Shown piece by piece: positions 30,539 to 39,909 of a stretch of 64,000 nt of DNA (position 1 is the first letter of the stretch; every line of letters begins with the position of its first letter). Source of the stretch: Sulfurospirillum_A sp029027265. Lineage in GTDB: Bacteria > Campylobacterota > Campylobacteria > Campylobacterales > Sulfurospirillaceae. The notes under the pieces are model-generated. The model saw only the letters and a program-made list of their open reading frames with translations, made no database searches and was not told where the DNA came from. The stretch spans positions 62,001 to 126,000 of the forward strand of contig CP093061.1 of NCBI GenBank assembly GCA_029027265.1, in the 5' to 3' direction. Both the position numbers and the translations under genes were made by a program.

Positions 30539-30547
30539 TCAACTAAG

Positions 30548-31504
30548 ATGAAACCTCTTCTACTATTACTTCTAACCACAGTGACTCTGTGGGCTGATGC
30601 TCATATATTTGTTTATCATAGATTTGGTGATAGTAGATACCCAACTACAAACACCACTATTGAAGAGCTCAAAAATGAGTTTGAATACTTTAAAAACAAT
30701 GGTTACGAAGTAGTGCCTCTCGAAAAACTCACATCAACATTAAAACAAAAAAGAGCAGTCCCTAATAATTGGATTGTTTTGACAATAGATGATAATTTTA
30801 AAAGTTTTTATACAAATGCTCTATCAGTTTTTAAAGAGTACAACTACCCTTTTTCTGTTTTTGTTTATGTTGAGGCTACACAAAAAAAATACCCTGATTA
30901 TCTTACTTGGGAACAATTAAGAGAGTTAAAAAAGTATGGTAGCATAGAATTTCACTCTTATGGGCATAAACATATGACATACTTGAGTGACGATGAGATA
31001 AAAGAGGATTTTAAAAAAGGATTAGCACTTTTTGAAAAAGAGCTTCAGATAAAACCAAAAGTTTTTACCTATCCATATGGAGAGTATAGCCCAAGAGTTC
31101 AAAAAATTGCAAAGTCTTATGGATTTGATGCGATTATAAATCAAAACATGGGTGCTGTATCTGATTTTAGTAATGTTTATGACATGGATAGAACTGCTCT
31201 TGTAGGCAAGAGTAATTTGAAATTATATTTAAGATATAAAGCACTAAATGCTAAGTGGAAAGAGCCTACAATTTTTCCTCAAAACTCTATTTTGAAATCT
31301 CTACATGTAGAGACGGATGAAAAAGCTAAAAATGGTGGAGTATATGTTACAGGACATGGCTGGCTAAAAGCAAAGCTAAAAGATGGTGATTTCAATATGG
31401 AACTAAATAAAAAACTAATAAATAAAAGATCTCGCATAGTCATAAGCGTGGGAAACAAAATATCAACAAAACTACTAATAAAGGACAAATATGGAACTAG
31501 ATGA
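30548..31504 (+). CDS. Secreted NodB-type polysaccharide deacetylase family protein
   Basis: 318 residues with signal peptide (MKPLLLLLLTTVTLWADA). NodB motifs appear as LTIDDNFKSF (usually TFDDG), HSYGHKHMTYLSDD and TYPYGEYS. The Asp-Asp and HxxxH metal ligands remain, while the glycine after the Asp-Asp is Asn. C-terminal ~80 residues form an all-beta tail. It likely removes acetyl groups from a periplasmic or surface glycan. Overlaps frr by 14 bases, so it is translated with it. Confidence 0.8.
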   Translation: MKPLLLLLLTTVTLWADAHIFVYHRFGDSRYPTTNTTIEELKNEFEYFKNNGYEVVPLEKLTSTLKQKRAVPNNWIVLTIDDNFKSFYTNALSVFKEYNYPFSVFVYVEATQKKYPDYLTWEQLRELKKYGSIEFHSYGHKHMTYLSDDEIKEDFKKGLALFEKELQIKPKVFTYPYGEYSPRVQKIAKSYGFDAIINQNMGAVSDFSNVYDMDRTALVGKSNLKLYLRYKALNAKWKEPTIFPQNSILKSLHVETDEKAKNGGVYVTGHGWLKAKLKDGDFNMELNKKLINKRSRIVISVGNKISTKLLIKDKYGTR

Positions 31505-32051
31505 GATATATCTTGACCAACAAGAGCACGTAGAAAAAACACTTGATTCTCTAAGAAGAGACTTTATAACTATTAGAAGTGGGGCAGTATCAATTTCTAT
31601 TTTAGACAACGTAAAAGTAGACTACTATGGAACTCCAACTGCACTAAATCAAGTTGCAACAATTCTTGCTAGTGATGCAACAACTATTAATGTTTCTCCT
31701 TGGGAAAAAAATCTCCTTAAAGATGTTGAAAGAGCAATCGCTGAAGCGAACATTGGAGTTAATCCAAACAACAATGGCGAATCAGTTCAGCTGTATTTTC
31801 CACCAATGACGAGTGAGCAGAGAGCTAAAAATGCCAAGCAAGCAAAAATTATGGGTGAGAAATCAAAAGTATCTATGCGAAATATTAGAAAAGATGCTAA
31901 TGACAAAATAAAAAAACTTGAAAAAGAAAAAGAGATAACAGAAGATGAGTCAAAACAAGCTCATGATGAAGTTCAAAAAATAACAGATGGTGGAGTTACT
32001 AGTATTGAAATTCTAGTGAAAACAAAAGAAACTGAGTTACTAAAAATATAA
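31491..32051 (+). CDS. frr: Ribosome-recycling factor
   Basis: 186 residues, the standard RRF length. Conserved segments include RRDFITIRSGAVSISILDNV near the N-terminus, YYGTPTALNQVATI, SPWEKNLLKDVERAI, GVNPNNNGESVQLYFPPMT and the end VKTKETELLKI. RRF with EF-G splits the post-termination ribosome. The last base of its TAA is the first base of the pyrE ATG. Confidence 0.97.
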   Translation: MELDEIYLDQQEHVEKTLDSLRRDFITIRSGAVSISILDNVKVDYYGTPTALNQVATILASDATTINVSPWEKNLLKDVERAIAEANIGVNPNNNGESVQLYFPPMTSEQRAKNAKQAKIMGEKSKVSMRNIRKDANDKIKKLEKEKEITEDESKQAHDEVQKITDGGVTSIEILVKTKETELLKI

Positions 32052-32659
32052 TGGATTTGGAAAAAATTTATAGAGATGCGGGAGCATATCTAGAGGGACA
32101 TTTTCTTCTTAGCAGTGGTAAACACTCACAATTTTATTTGCAATCTGCAAAAGTTCTAGAAGACCCAAAAGTAGCTGAAGAGTTAGCTTCCTCATTAGCC
32201 CAAATGATTAAAAAAAGTGGTTTACATGTAGACACTGTTTGTGCGCCTGCTCTTGGTGGAATCCTTGCAGGATATGAGCTTGCTCGTGCTTTGGGTGTTA
32301 GATTTATTTTTGCTGAACGTGTTGAAAAAATAATGACTATAAGACGCGGTTTTAAACTACAAAAAGGCGAAAAAGTCCTTATGTGTGAAGATATTATTAC
32401 TACTGGTGGTTCTGTTTTAGAAGCTGCCTCACAAGTTGAAAAACAAGGTGGAGAAGTTATTGCATTTGCTGCTCTTGCAAATCGTGGATTTTGTAAACGT
32501 GTTGGCAACAACTTGGAAGCAAAACCTACTTGTAAACTTCCAAATGATGTTCCTTTTTTTGCTCTTGGTGATTTTGAATTTGATGTTTATGATGAAGATA
32601 ACTGTCCTTTATGTGTTAATGGAAACGAAGCTTTCAAGCCTGGCAGTAGAGGAAACTAA
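32051..32659 (+). CDS. pyrE: Orotate phosphoribosyltransferase
   Basis: 202 residues. Contains HFLLSSGKHSQFYLQSAKV, the RPPP-binding loop MCEDIITTGGSV (PRPP motif) and APALGGILAGYELARAL. Converts orotate and PRPP to OMP in pyrimidine synthesis. Coupled to frr and followed without gap by the RDD-family gene. Confidence 0.96.
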   Translation: MDLEKIYRDAGAYLEGHFLLSSGKHSQFYLQSAKVLEDPKVAEELASSLAQMIKKSGLHVDTVCAPALGGILAGYELARALGVRFIFAERVEKIMTIRRGFKLQKGEKVLMCEDIITTGGSVLEAASQVEKQGGEVIAFAALANRGFCKRVGNNLEAKPTCKLPNDVPFFALGDFEFDVYDEDNCPLCVNGNEAFKPGSRGN

Positions 32660-33133
32660 ATGTCTAGGTGGAGAGATATAAAAAAGGGTAAAGTCACCCA
32701 CAAAGAAGTTAAACCAAAACCTCTAAATTTTACTATTGCTCCACCTGTTAATCGTGTAAAAGCTTTTATAACCGATACTTTCATGCTTCTTATGCCTATT
32801 TTATATGTAGTTTTTTATTTAGTCATGGGTTCCCGTGAAGAGTTTGCTGAGCATATGCTTTCTGGGTGGGTATATGTATTTGTGCCTCATTTTGTTATTA
32901 TTGTTGGTTTTTGGTTTTTTAAAGGGCAAACACCTGGGTACAAAGCATATAGTATAAAACTTGTTGATACCAACCTACAACGCCCAAGCCTATCTAAACT
33001 CATAGTTAGATATTTTGCATTTGTACTTTCTACTATTTTAGTTGCTGGTCTTTTTCTTGCTCTAACGAGACATGATAAAAAGACACTACATGACCTCATT
33101 TCAGGAACAATGCTTATTCAGATAGAAGATTAA
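32660..33133 (+). CDS. RDD-family membrane protein
   Basis: 157 residues, three or four membrane helices. The RDD signature is seen as RVKAFITDTFMLLMPILYVV (Arg-Asp spaced as in the family), GQTPGYKAYSIKLVD and HDKKTLHDLISGTMLI. The family is linked to ion exchange or unknown transport. Begins at the base after the pyrE stop. Confidence 0.85.
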   Translation: MSRWRDIKKGKVTHKEVKPKPLNFTIAPPVNRVKAFITDTFMLLMPILYVVFYLVMGSREEFAEHMLSGWVYVFVPHFVIIVGFWFFKGQTPGYKAYSIKLVDTNLQRPSLSKLIVRYFAFVLSTILVAGLFLALTRHDKKTLHDLISGTMLIQIED

Positions 33134-34239
33134 TGACATTTTTTAAAATATCCGCTTTCTTTTTCTCTTACTTTAGTGTCACTGCAATATATGTAATTTT
33201 TATGCCTAAAATGCTACAAATGGTTGGTTACAGTACTATGCAAATAGGGATAGTTTTTGCTCTTGCTCCACTTATGCGTTTTATTGTCCCATTTGCTTTT
33301 TTAAAACATATAGAATTAACAAAAAGAGTTTTTCACATTGCACTTATAACTATACTTTTGGGAGCTATACTTTTTTACTTTACAATAGAAAGTTTTTATC
33401 TTTTTATGATACCAAATATGATTATTGGGGCTGCTGCTGGATTAGTTTTACCATATATAGAAACTTATGCAATGGAACATTTGGGTAGAAAAAGGTTTGG
33501 TAAATCAAGACTATATGGCTCACTTGGATTTATGCTATTAGGTATCATTTTAGCACGAAAGTTAGAGAACTATGTTATAGGACTTAACTTTTATTTAGTT
33601 TTTGTTTTCATGATGCTTATTTTTGGACTTGCTATAACTCATAAAAATGAAGATTTTAAACATAGGGCAAAAAATATAAATAATGAAAAATTTGAACTTA
33701 AAAAAGTAGCCTACTTATGGCTAAGTCTCTTTTTTATGCAAATAAGCTTTGGAACATTTTACAACTTTTTTACTATCTATGAAACTGAACGTGGTGTAAG
33801 TTTAGAAATGGTTAGTTATCTTTGGGCATTTGGGGTCATGTGTGAAATAGTTTTTTTCTACTTTCAATCACCACTTCTAAAACTAAACTTACTCAAAATA
33901 CTCAAGTTCTCAGTCTTTGTCACAATAATAAGATGGCTTTTACTATTTTTCTTCCCTGAATCATTAACTATCTCATTTGTTGCTCAGTCATTTCACGCTA
34001 TCTCATTTGCACTTCACCATACAGTAGCAATCAGCTTCTTATACACTGTTTATCAAAACAGAAAACTTGCAGCTCAATTTTATTATGGTTTTTCTTTTGG
34101 ACTTGGCGGATTTGTAGGAGCATTATTAGCTGGGTATTTTTATGGGGACTATCTCTACTTATATGCTTCAGTTATGGCACTACTTTCTTTTATAGCACTC
34201 TTCAAAGTAAATTCTACTTTGCTAAAACAAAATCTCTAA
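33133..34239 (+). CDS. MFS transporter (HcaT/3-phenylpropionate-permease-like)
   Basis: 368 residues, twelve membrane helices in two halves. Family traits are the first helices FKISAFFFSYFSVTAIYVIF and the segment KSRLYGSLGFMLLGIIL (GSxGF). The group includes HcaT and many epsilonproteobacterial relatives with unknown cargo. The gene starts on the last A of the upstream RDD stop codon. Its tail overlaps fliL (minus strand) by 26 bp. Confidence 0.83.
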   Translation: MTFFKISAFFFSYFSVTAIYVIFMPKMLQMVGYSTMQIGIVFALAPLMRFIVPFAFLKHIELTKRVFHIALITILLGAILFYFTIESFYLFMIPNMIIGAAAGLVLPYIETYAMEHLGRKRFGKSRLYGSLGFMLLGIILARKLENYVIGLNFYLVFVFMMLIFGLAITHKNEDFKHRAKNINNEKFELKKVAYLWLSLFFMQISFGTFYNFFTIYETERGVSLEMVSYLWAFGVMCEIVFFYFQSPLLKLNLLKILKFSVFVTIIRWLLLFFFPESLTISFVAQSFHAISFALHHTVAISFLYTVYQNRKLAAQFYYGFSFGLGGFVGALLAGYFYGDYLYLYASVMALLSFIALFKVNSTLLKQNL

Positions 34240-34675
34240 AATATATATTATCAATTTCTAAACCATAAGACTCATAAATAAGGTCTTTAAGATCATCTTT
34301 ATACTGTTGTTTACCTGCTGGTGTTGAGAGTTTATTGCTATCTTGATTTGAAGAGAAACGCAGTATTGTATCTCTAATTAATGGCATACTTCCCACCAAA
34401 GCATCTCTATTATCTTCATCACTCATTTTAAAAGCCATATCAGCTTTCATATATTTGTAACTACCAGAATGCATGTTTATCAAAATCTTATCTATACTAA
34501 CTTCTAACATATCGCTGCTTACTGTATTTGATTTTGAACCAGGTCCAACCATATTTCCAAATCCACTAAAGCTTGTATTAGATTTTCCATTACTAGTAAA
34601 AAATGTACCTACAATAACGTATATAATAGTAACTAAAGCAATTACGCCTATGGAAATTTTTAATATTTTATTCAA
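34214..34675 (-). CDS. fliL: FliL-like flagellar basal-body protein
   Basis: 153 residues with one N-terminal membrane helix (ILKISIGVIALVTIIYVIVG) and a ~110-residue periplasmic domain of FliL type: the VSIDKILINMHSGSYKYMKA segment and VGSMPLIRDTILRFSS. The domain is a weakly conserved stomatin-like FliL fold. FliL surrounds the stator in the inner membrane. No other flagellar gene touches it, but the hook operon lies 4 kb away. Confidence 0.72.
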   Translation of the reverse strand: MNKILKISIGVIALVTIIYVIVGTFFTSNGKSNTSFSGFGNMVGPGSKSNTVSSDMLEVSIDKILINMHSGSYKYMKADMAFKMSDEDNRDALVGSMPLIRDTILRFSSNQDSNKLSTPAGKQQYKDDLKDLIYESYGLEIDNIYFRDFVLAK

Positions 34676-34727
34676 TTATGTCCTTTTTGGCTTGAATAGT
34701 ATACTATATTTTAATAAACAAAAAAAT

Positions 34728-35735
34728 TTATCTTTTTGACCAAAGTCTTCTGTCTAAATTCAAATGTTTTACAATATCTGTAGTAAGGCTAATAATTTGA
34801 AAGTAAAATTTTACTTCATTAAAACTAGTAATTTCTTTATATATTTTTGGTTCAAAAAGATTTTCTCTAAATCCTACTGCAATGTAAATATTAGATTTTA
34901 CAAAACTAATAGAGATGTTTTTACCTACTAATTTTTTATACTCTAAAATAGATTCCATTAAAGAATGAGAAAGTATATACCTCGCTTCTATTTGGTCATC
35001 TGAGTAGATAACAAACTCTTTTTCAAATTTAGGATTATCCATTTTTACTAATTCGCCACGAGAACTAAAAGATTGAAAGAAATGGGAAAATGAACCTAAA
35101 AATTTTTCACTTTTATCTGGGACAATTAGTGTTTTTCCTTTAAAATTTTTATTAAAGTCTGCTATAAAAAAAAGTCCATGAAAAGTAGTATTCATTTTAA
35201 TTAAAAAATCAAATATCAAATCAATTACCAAATTATTTCCAAAGTCAGTGCCTAATGTATTGCTTTTGTTCTTTACTTCAGCGTGAACTTCGGAAAAACG
35301 AATATCTACCCCATCAACTTTTCCTACAACCAAATCATCACCACTATACCTATCTATTTTTTGAAAGAAAAGTGAACTTCGCTTATATTCATATTCATGA
35401 ATAGAACTGTCTTTATTATACCTAAGAGAATCATCAACGAATAAAACAAGCTTCTCAATAACTTGATTTTTAAACAAAGATGTAAAATCTTTAACTTTCA
35501 TCTTATAAATAAAAGTAAAAATTGCACTTGAAATTGCGACACACACAAAAAGCAAGTCAAAAATATCTGGAACTATACCAAAAAGACTATAAATAACTAT
35601 ACATGTAAAGATAAAAAGCATAATAACGATTTTTTTAAGATATGAATATATTTCGATTCTTTTTTGTTCTAAAAACTCTAAATTGGGATAAATATTTTCA
35701 TAAAAAAAATCTTGCAGTTCAGAGAGTTTTTTCAT
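34728..35735 (-). CDS. DUF3137-family membrane protein next to LemA
   Basis: 335 residues. Two adjacent helices near residues 35-80 (KKIVIMLFIFTCIVIYSLFG and IFDLLFVCVAISSAIFTFIY), then a soluble DUF3137-like domain with FHGLFFIADFNKNFKGKTLI and the matching FSHFFQSFSS region. It directly overlaps the LemA gene end (35735). LemA-DUF3137 pairs are frequent but their job is not known. Overlap indicates co-translation. Confidence 0.75.
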   Translation of the reverse strand: MKKLSELQDFFYENIYPNLEFLEQKRIEIYSYLKKIVIMLFIFTCIVIYSLFGIVPDIFDLLFVCVAISSAIFTFIYKMKVKDFTSLFKNQVIEKLVLFVDDSLRYNKDSSIHEYEYKRSSLFFQKIDRYSGDDLVVGKVDGVDIRFSEVHAEVKNKSNTLGTDFGNNLVIDLIFDFLIKMNTTFHGLFFIADFNKNFKGKTLIVPDKSEKFLGSFSHFFQSFSSRGELVKMDNPKFEKEFVIYSDDQIEARYILSHSLMESILEYKKLVGKNISISFVKSNIYIAVGFRENLFEPKIYKEITSFNEVKFYFQIISLTTDIVKHLNLDRRLWSKR

Positions 35736-36292
35736 TATTCAGCAAAAAGTTTTTTAATATTTGGGTTCTTTTTTTCACTCTCAATAATAGCAAAAACCTG
35801 TTTTCTGCTATATTTCATATAATTTGCCATTATATTATTTGGAAACACTTCAATGGCATTGTTATAGTCAGTTACACTTTGATTATAAGCACGTCGAGAA
35901 GCTGAAAGTTGTTCTTCTATCTCATTTAACGAATACTGTAAATTTAGTATATTTTCATTGGCTTTAAGTTCAGGATAATTCTCAACGGCAATCATAATAG
36001 AACCAAGAAGTGAGCTGAGTTTTTTATCATATCCTGACATCTCGTCACTACTTACATTTGGTTTCATTGCATTTGCTCTTAGAGCAGTTATCTCTTTGAA
36101 AGTAGATTTTTCATGCTTCATAGCTTCTTGAGCTGTTGCTACTAAAGATGGAATCAAATCAAATCTTTTTTTCAAAAGTGTATCAACACTTGCATAGATA
36201 TTTTCTACTTGATTTTTCTTTGAAATTAAAAAGTTATATAAAAGGATTAAAACTACGGTGATAACACCTGCTGCTATAAGAAGTGATTGCAT
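35735..36292 (-). CDS. lemA: LemA-family protein
   Basis: 185 residues: one N-terminal membrane anchor (LLIAAGVITVVLILLYNFLI) and the LemA helical bundle with YASVDTLLKKRFDLIPSLVA, ALRANAMK and ASRRAYNQSVTDYNNAIEVF then PNNIMANY. Matches the family length and all hallmark segments. Function in bacteria remains unclear. Together with the DUF3137 gene it forms a two-gene operon. Confidence 0.92.
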   Translation of the reverse strand: MQSLLIAAGVITVVLILLYNFLISKKNQVENIYASVDTLLKKRFDLIPSLVATAQEAMKHEKSTFKEITALRANAMKPNVSSDEMSGYDKKLSSLLGSIMIAVENYPELKANENILNLQYSLNEIEEQLSASRRAYNQSVTDYNNAIEVFPNNIMANYMKYSRKQVFAIIESEKKNPNIKKLFAE

Positions 36293-36364
36293 ACTTTACT
36301 CCACAAAAGATTTATATATGTAAGAGTTTACATATATAAATCGTATTATATCATATTATAAAAA

Positions 36365-38182
36365 TTAACTGTTTTTATCTTTTTTAGTTAATCTTTTTCT
36401 TTTTGTCGCATCTAATTCACGTTTTCTAAGACGAACGCCTATTGGAGTTACTTCAAGTAACTCATCGTTTTCTATCCACTCTAACGCAATTTCTAAAGTC
36501 ATTCTACGAGGTGGAATAAGTTTGATAGCTTCATCAGCTCCACTACTTCTTACGTTACTTAACTGCTTACCTTTGATTGGGTTTACATCTAAGTCATTTG
36601 GACGAGCATGCTCACCTAAAATCATACCAACATAAACTTTTGTTTGTGGTTCGACGAAAAGTGTTCCTCTATCTTGTAAGTTAAATAGTGAATAACCTAC
36701 AGCAACACCATTTTCCATAGAAATCAAAGCTCCATTTTTACGAGTTTCTACACCACCACTTGCTGGACGAAAATCCAAGAATGAGTGGTTCATAACACCC
36801 TCACCTTTTGTATCAGTCAAAAATTGTCCACGAAAACCAATAAGTCCCCGAGCTGGTATTTCAAACTCAATACGAGTCTGTCCATCGCCTGTTGGGCTCA
36901 TAGTTGTCATTTGAGCTTTTTTCTTTCCAAGTTTTTCTATAACTACACCAGTAAATTCATCAGGAACATCAACCACTAAATGCTCATAAGGTTCTAATTT
37001 AATACCATTCTCTTCTTTTGTAATTACTTCTGGACGACCAAGACTAAACTCAAAACCTTCACGTCTCATATTTTCAGCTAGGATAGTTATCTGTAACTCT
37101 CCACGTCCACTTACTTTAAACTTTCCTTCTCCAGCATTCTCATAACGCATAGCAATATTTGTCTTCATTTCACTTTCAAGTCTCTCATCAAGTTTGTTTG
37201 AAGTTACATATTTTCCTTCAAGTCCAGCAAATGGAGAATCATTTACAGCAAATACAACAGAAAGAGTAGGCTCCTCTATGTGCAATGGGTCAAGAGGCAT
37301 AGGATTGTCAGGGTCAACAACGCTATCTCCAACATCAAGTGTTTCAAATCCAGCAATTGCTACAATATCTCCACAAGCTGCTTCTTCAATGTCGATTCTT
37401 TCAAGTCCGTTAAAACCTATAAGCTTTGAGATGCGACCTTTTAGTTGTTCCCCATCAGCTTTTGCAAGCATTACATTTTGATTCTTTTTTACAATTCCAT
37501 TAAAAATTCTTGCAATTCCAATTTTTCCAACGTAGTTATCATAATCAAGTGTAAAAACTTGAAGTTGAAGAGGATTATCAATTGTACCAGTTGGACTTGG
37601 AACATGCTTCAAAATAGTATCAAACAGAGGTGTTAAGTTCTCATTTGCATCTTCCATATTATACTTAGCATAACCATCACGAGCAGCTGCATACACTATA
37701 GGAAATTCTAGTTGCTCTTCAGTTGCATCAAGAGCAATAAAAAGGTCAAAAAGCTCATCTATAACACGCTCAGGATCAGATGAATCTTTGTCTATCTTGT
37801 TAATAACAATAATCGGACGAAGTCCAAGTGAAAGAGCTTTTTTTACAACAAACTTAGTTTGAGGCATAACACCTTCATACGCATCGACTAAAAGTAAAAC
37901 TCCGTCAACCATCTTTAAAACACGTTCAACTTCACCACCAAAATCGGCGTGACCTGGAGTATCTATGATGTTAATCTTTGTATCTTTATAGTGAATAGCC
38001 GTATTCTTTGAAAGAATAGTAATTCCTCTTTCTTTTTCCAAATCATTACTATCCATCATACGTTCTTCTGTTTTTGTATGCTCATCAAACGTTCCAGATT
38101 GTTTTAGTAATTCATCAACGAGTGTTGTTTTACCATGATCAACGTGTGCAATAACTGCAATGTTTTTAAATTTAATATCCAT
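36365..38182 (-). CDS. typA: Ribosome-binding GTPase TypA/BipA
   Basis: 605 residues from the ATG at 38182 (MDIKFKNIAVIAHVDHGKTT), chosen because AAGGAGA precedes it; an upstream in-frame ATG at 38215 would sit inside the leader hairpin. G1 AHVDHGKTT, G3 DTPGHADFGGEVER, G4 NKID, then domains II, III, V and the TypA-specific C-terminal domain (GRLRKRELDATKRKRLTKKD-type tail). Acts on the 70S ribosome under stress, including cold. Preceded by the structured leader described separately. Confidence 0.95.
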   Translation of the reverse strand: MDIKFKNIAVIAHVDHGKTTLVDELLKQSGTFDEHTKTEERMMDSNDLEKERGITILSKNTAIHYKDTKINIIDTPGHADFGGEVERVLKMVDGVLLLVDAYEGVMPQTKFVVKKALSLGLRPIIVINKIDKDSSDPERVIDELFDLFIALDATEEQLEFPIVYAAARDGYAKYNMEDANENLTPLFDTILKHVPSPTGTIDNPLQLQVFTLDYDNYVGKIGIARIFNGIVKKNQNVMLAKADGEQLKGRISKLIGFNGLERIDIEEAACGDIVAIAGFETLDVGDSVVDPDNPMPLDPLHIEEPTLSVVFAVNDSPFAGLEGKYVTSNKLDERLESEMKTNIAMRYENAGEGKFKVSGRGELQITILAENMRREGFEFSLGRPEVITKEENGIKLEPYEHLVVDVPDEFTGVVIEKLGKKKAQMTTMSPTGDGQTRIEFEIPARGLIGFRGQFLTDTKGEGVMNHSFLDFRPASGGVETRKNGALISMENGVAVGYSLFNLQDRGTLFVEPQTKVYVGMILGEHARPNDLDVNPIKGKQLSNVRSSGADEAIKLIPPRRMTLEIALEWIENDELLEVTPIGVRLRKRELDATKRKRLTKKDKNS

Positions 38183-38310
38183 TTTATTTCTCCTTTTAAC
38201 TTGAGCGAAGCCCAAGTTAAATTCCTCTTACTTAAGCTTCGACTTTCTCGAAGAAGTAACAGGAAATTGTTATTTAGGTTTCTATTTTAATTTAAGGCAG
38301 ATATTATACC
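38183..38310 (-). promoter_or_regulatory. Structured 5' leader and promoter of typA
   Basis: Minus strand TATAAT (38303-38308) starts a ~115-base leader. It contains hairpin 1 (TTACTT-CTTCGA-gaaag-TCGAAG-ctt-AAGTAA), then AGAGGAA, then hairpin 2 (TTTAACTTG-ggcttcgc-TCAAGTTAAAA), then AGGAGA 6 bases before the ATG. Between AAGC and the ribosome site, nearly every base matches the dctP leader 35 kb away, including compensatory changes in the stem (CTCG...CGAG versus CTTG...CAAG). The shared structure suggests a cis-acting RNA or a dispersed repeat. Confidence 0.55.
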
Positions 38311-38342
38311 CAAAAAATCTTAAAATAGATATAGTATGTAAA

Positions 38343-38359
38343 TGGAACATCTTTTGCTT
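38343..38359 (+). promoter_or_regulatory. Sigma54 (-24/-12) promoter of the fliK-flgD-flgE operon
   Basis: TGGAAC-N5-TTGCTT fits the sigma54 consensus TGGCAC-N5-TTGCW with one change; GG and GC are spaced exactly 12 bases. It ends 34 bases before the fliK ATG. In Campylobacter and Helicobacter hook genes are transcribed by RpoN with FlgR, which matches this placement. Confidence 0.7.
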
Positions 38360-38393
38360 TGTATTTTAATATATAAATTTCTAAAGGCAAAGA

Positions 38394-39899
38394 ATGAAAG
38401 AGATATTTTCAATTTCAACTGGTGTTGACGTCGCAAAAGTAAAACCATCTGTTAAAGGCTCAAAAGATGTTGCTGCTAGTGATAGCAAAACTTCTTCAAA
38501 AGACTTTTTATCGATACTGTTTGCCCAAATAAAAGAGTCTATAAAAATATCTGGAGAAGAGAGTCACCTCACTTTAAAATTTGATAGTTCATTGGAAAAT
38601 ACAAAATTAGATTTGAGTACAAAAGGTAAGCAAAAGTCTTTAGATAACCATCTTTTGGAAGATCTTCTAAAAGTAGTCTCTTTGCTTAAAAACCCTGATG
38701 CTAACATTTCATCTTTTCCTTCGCTCTCAAACAAACTTACAAAACTTATTAATAGTGAAACTGCTCTAAAAGAGTTAAAAAATGTAAACAATATAACTGA
38801 CCTTTTAAAATTGTCAAAAAAGTATGGTTTAGGATTAGAAAAAATATCTGTAAAAAATATGAACTTAGATACTCTGAAAAAAGAATTTCCTATTTTAGCA
38901 AAAAAAGAGTTTTTTGTAGCTAGCAAAGAAAAGACTATAAAAGGTGAAAAAAAATTAGTTGAGTCTAAAAAAGATGTTGAAATTAAACCAACAGTTTTAT
39001 CTATAAGCAATATTGAAAAACCAAAAATTGAGACAAAAAAAGAGCCTACACTCTTTGAAAAAATTATGAGCGCTCCCAAAGAAGAGAAGAGAGAAGGTAC
39101 TACCGTAAAAGTTACTGAGGAAGTTAAAAAAACTGTAAAAATAGCTCAAGAAGAAATTTCAAAAATAGTAGTTAAAGAAGAGAAAAAAGAACTTAAAACA
39201 AAAGTAACTAAAGAAGAGTTACATATAAAAGCACAGAGTGAAGTAAAAAAACCAGATATTACAAGAGTAAATGAGCCAAAAGTAGAATCAAATATACCTA
39301 AAAAAAGTATGATTGAAAATATACTTCAAGGCATAAAAACGGATAAACAAGTAAAAACAACGGCAAAAACAAAGGCAACGGTTGAAAATTCAAACTTAGA
39401 CACTAAAGCAACAGAAAGTGGTGAGATAAAAACTGAAACAACTATTAATAGAACCGAGTTAAAATCACAAATAAAAACTGATATTTTAGCTTCTAAGCAG
39501 TTAAGTCCATCAAAAAATACTTTTAGCAATTTTGCAGCTGATTTTAAAGAGAAATTAGAAAACTATAAACCACCTTTCATGAGAGTTCAACTGGCTCTTA
39601 ATCCTAAAGGACTGGGTGAGGTAGATGTAGTTATAGTAAATCGTGGGAATAATCTACATGTAAACATCTCATCAAATGCAAATACTATGTCACTATTTAC
39701 ACAAAATCAAGCAGAGTTTAAAAACTCACTTGTCAATATGGGATTTACTAACTTAGATATGAACTTCAATGACCAAAAAGAAAATAAAGAACAACAACAG
39801 AGAAACAACGAATCAAAAGAGTTAGATGAAACTTTTGAAGATGAAATACAAGAAGAAGAGACAACGAGCATAGAACTAATTGTCCCTCAATACATATAA
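38394..39899 (+). CDS. fliK: FliK-like flagellar hook-length control protein
   Basis: 501 residues. The N-terminal ~385 residues are low complexity, Lys/Glu/Ser/Thr-rich and mostly helical or disordered, as in FliK rulers. The C-terminal domain at ~395-480 (MRVQLALNPKGLGEVDVVIV and the LFTQNQAEFKNSLVNMGFTN that follows) is the FliK-type hook-length C-domain. Ends in a Glu-rich tail. Upstream of flgD and two hook-type genes under the sigma54 promoter. Confidence 0.85.
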   Translation: MKEIFSISTGVDVAKVKPSVKGSKDVAASDSKTSSKDFLSILFAQIKESIKISGEESHLTLKFDSSLENTKLDLSTKGKQKSLDNHLLEDLLKVVSLLKNPDANISSFPSLSNKLTKLINSETALKELKNVNNITDLLKLSKKYGLGLEKISVKNMNLDTLKKEFPILAKKEFFVASKEKTIKGEKKLVESKKDVEIKPTVLSISNIEKPKIETKKEPTLFEKIMSAPKEEKREGTTVKVTEEVKKTVKIAQEEISKIVVKEEKKELKTKVTKEELHIKAQSEVKKPDITRVNEPKVESNIPKKSMIENILQGIKTDKQVKTTAKTKATVENSNLDTKATESGEIKTETTINRTELKSQIKTDILASKQLSPSKNTFSNFAADFKEKLENYKPPFMRVQLALNPKGLGEVDVVIVNRGNNLHVNISSNANTMSLFTQNQAEFKNSLVNMGFTNLDMNFNDQKENKEQQQRNNESKELDETFEDEIQEEETTSIELIVPQYI

Positions 39900-39909
39900 A
39901 GGATAAATT

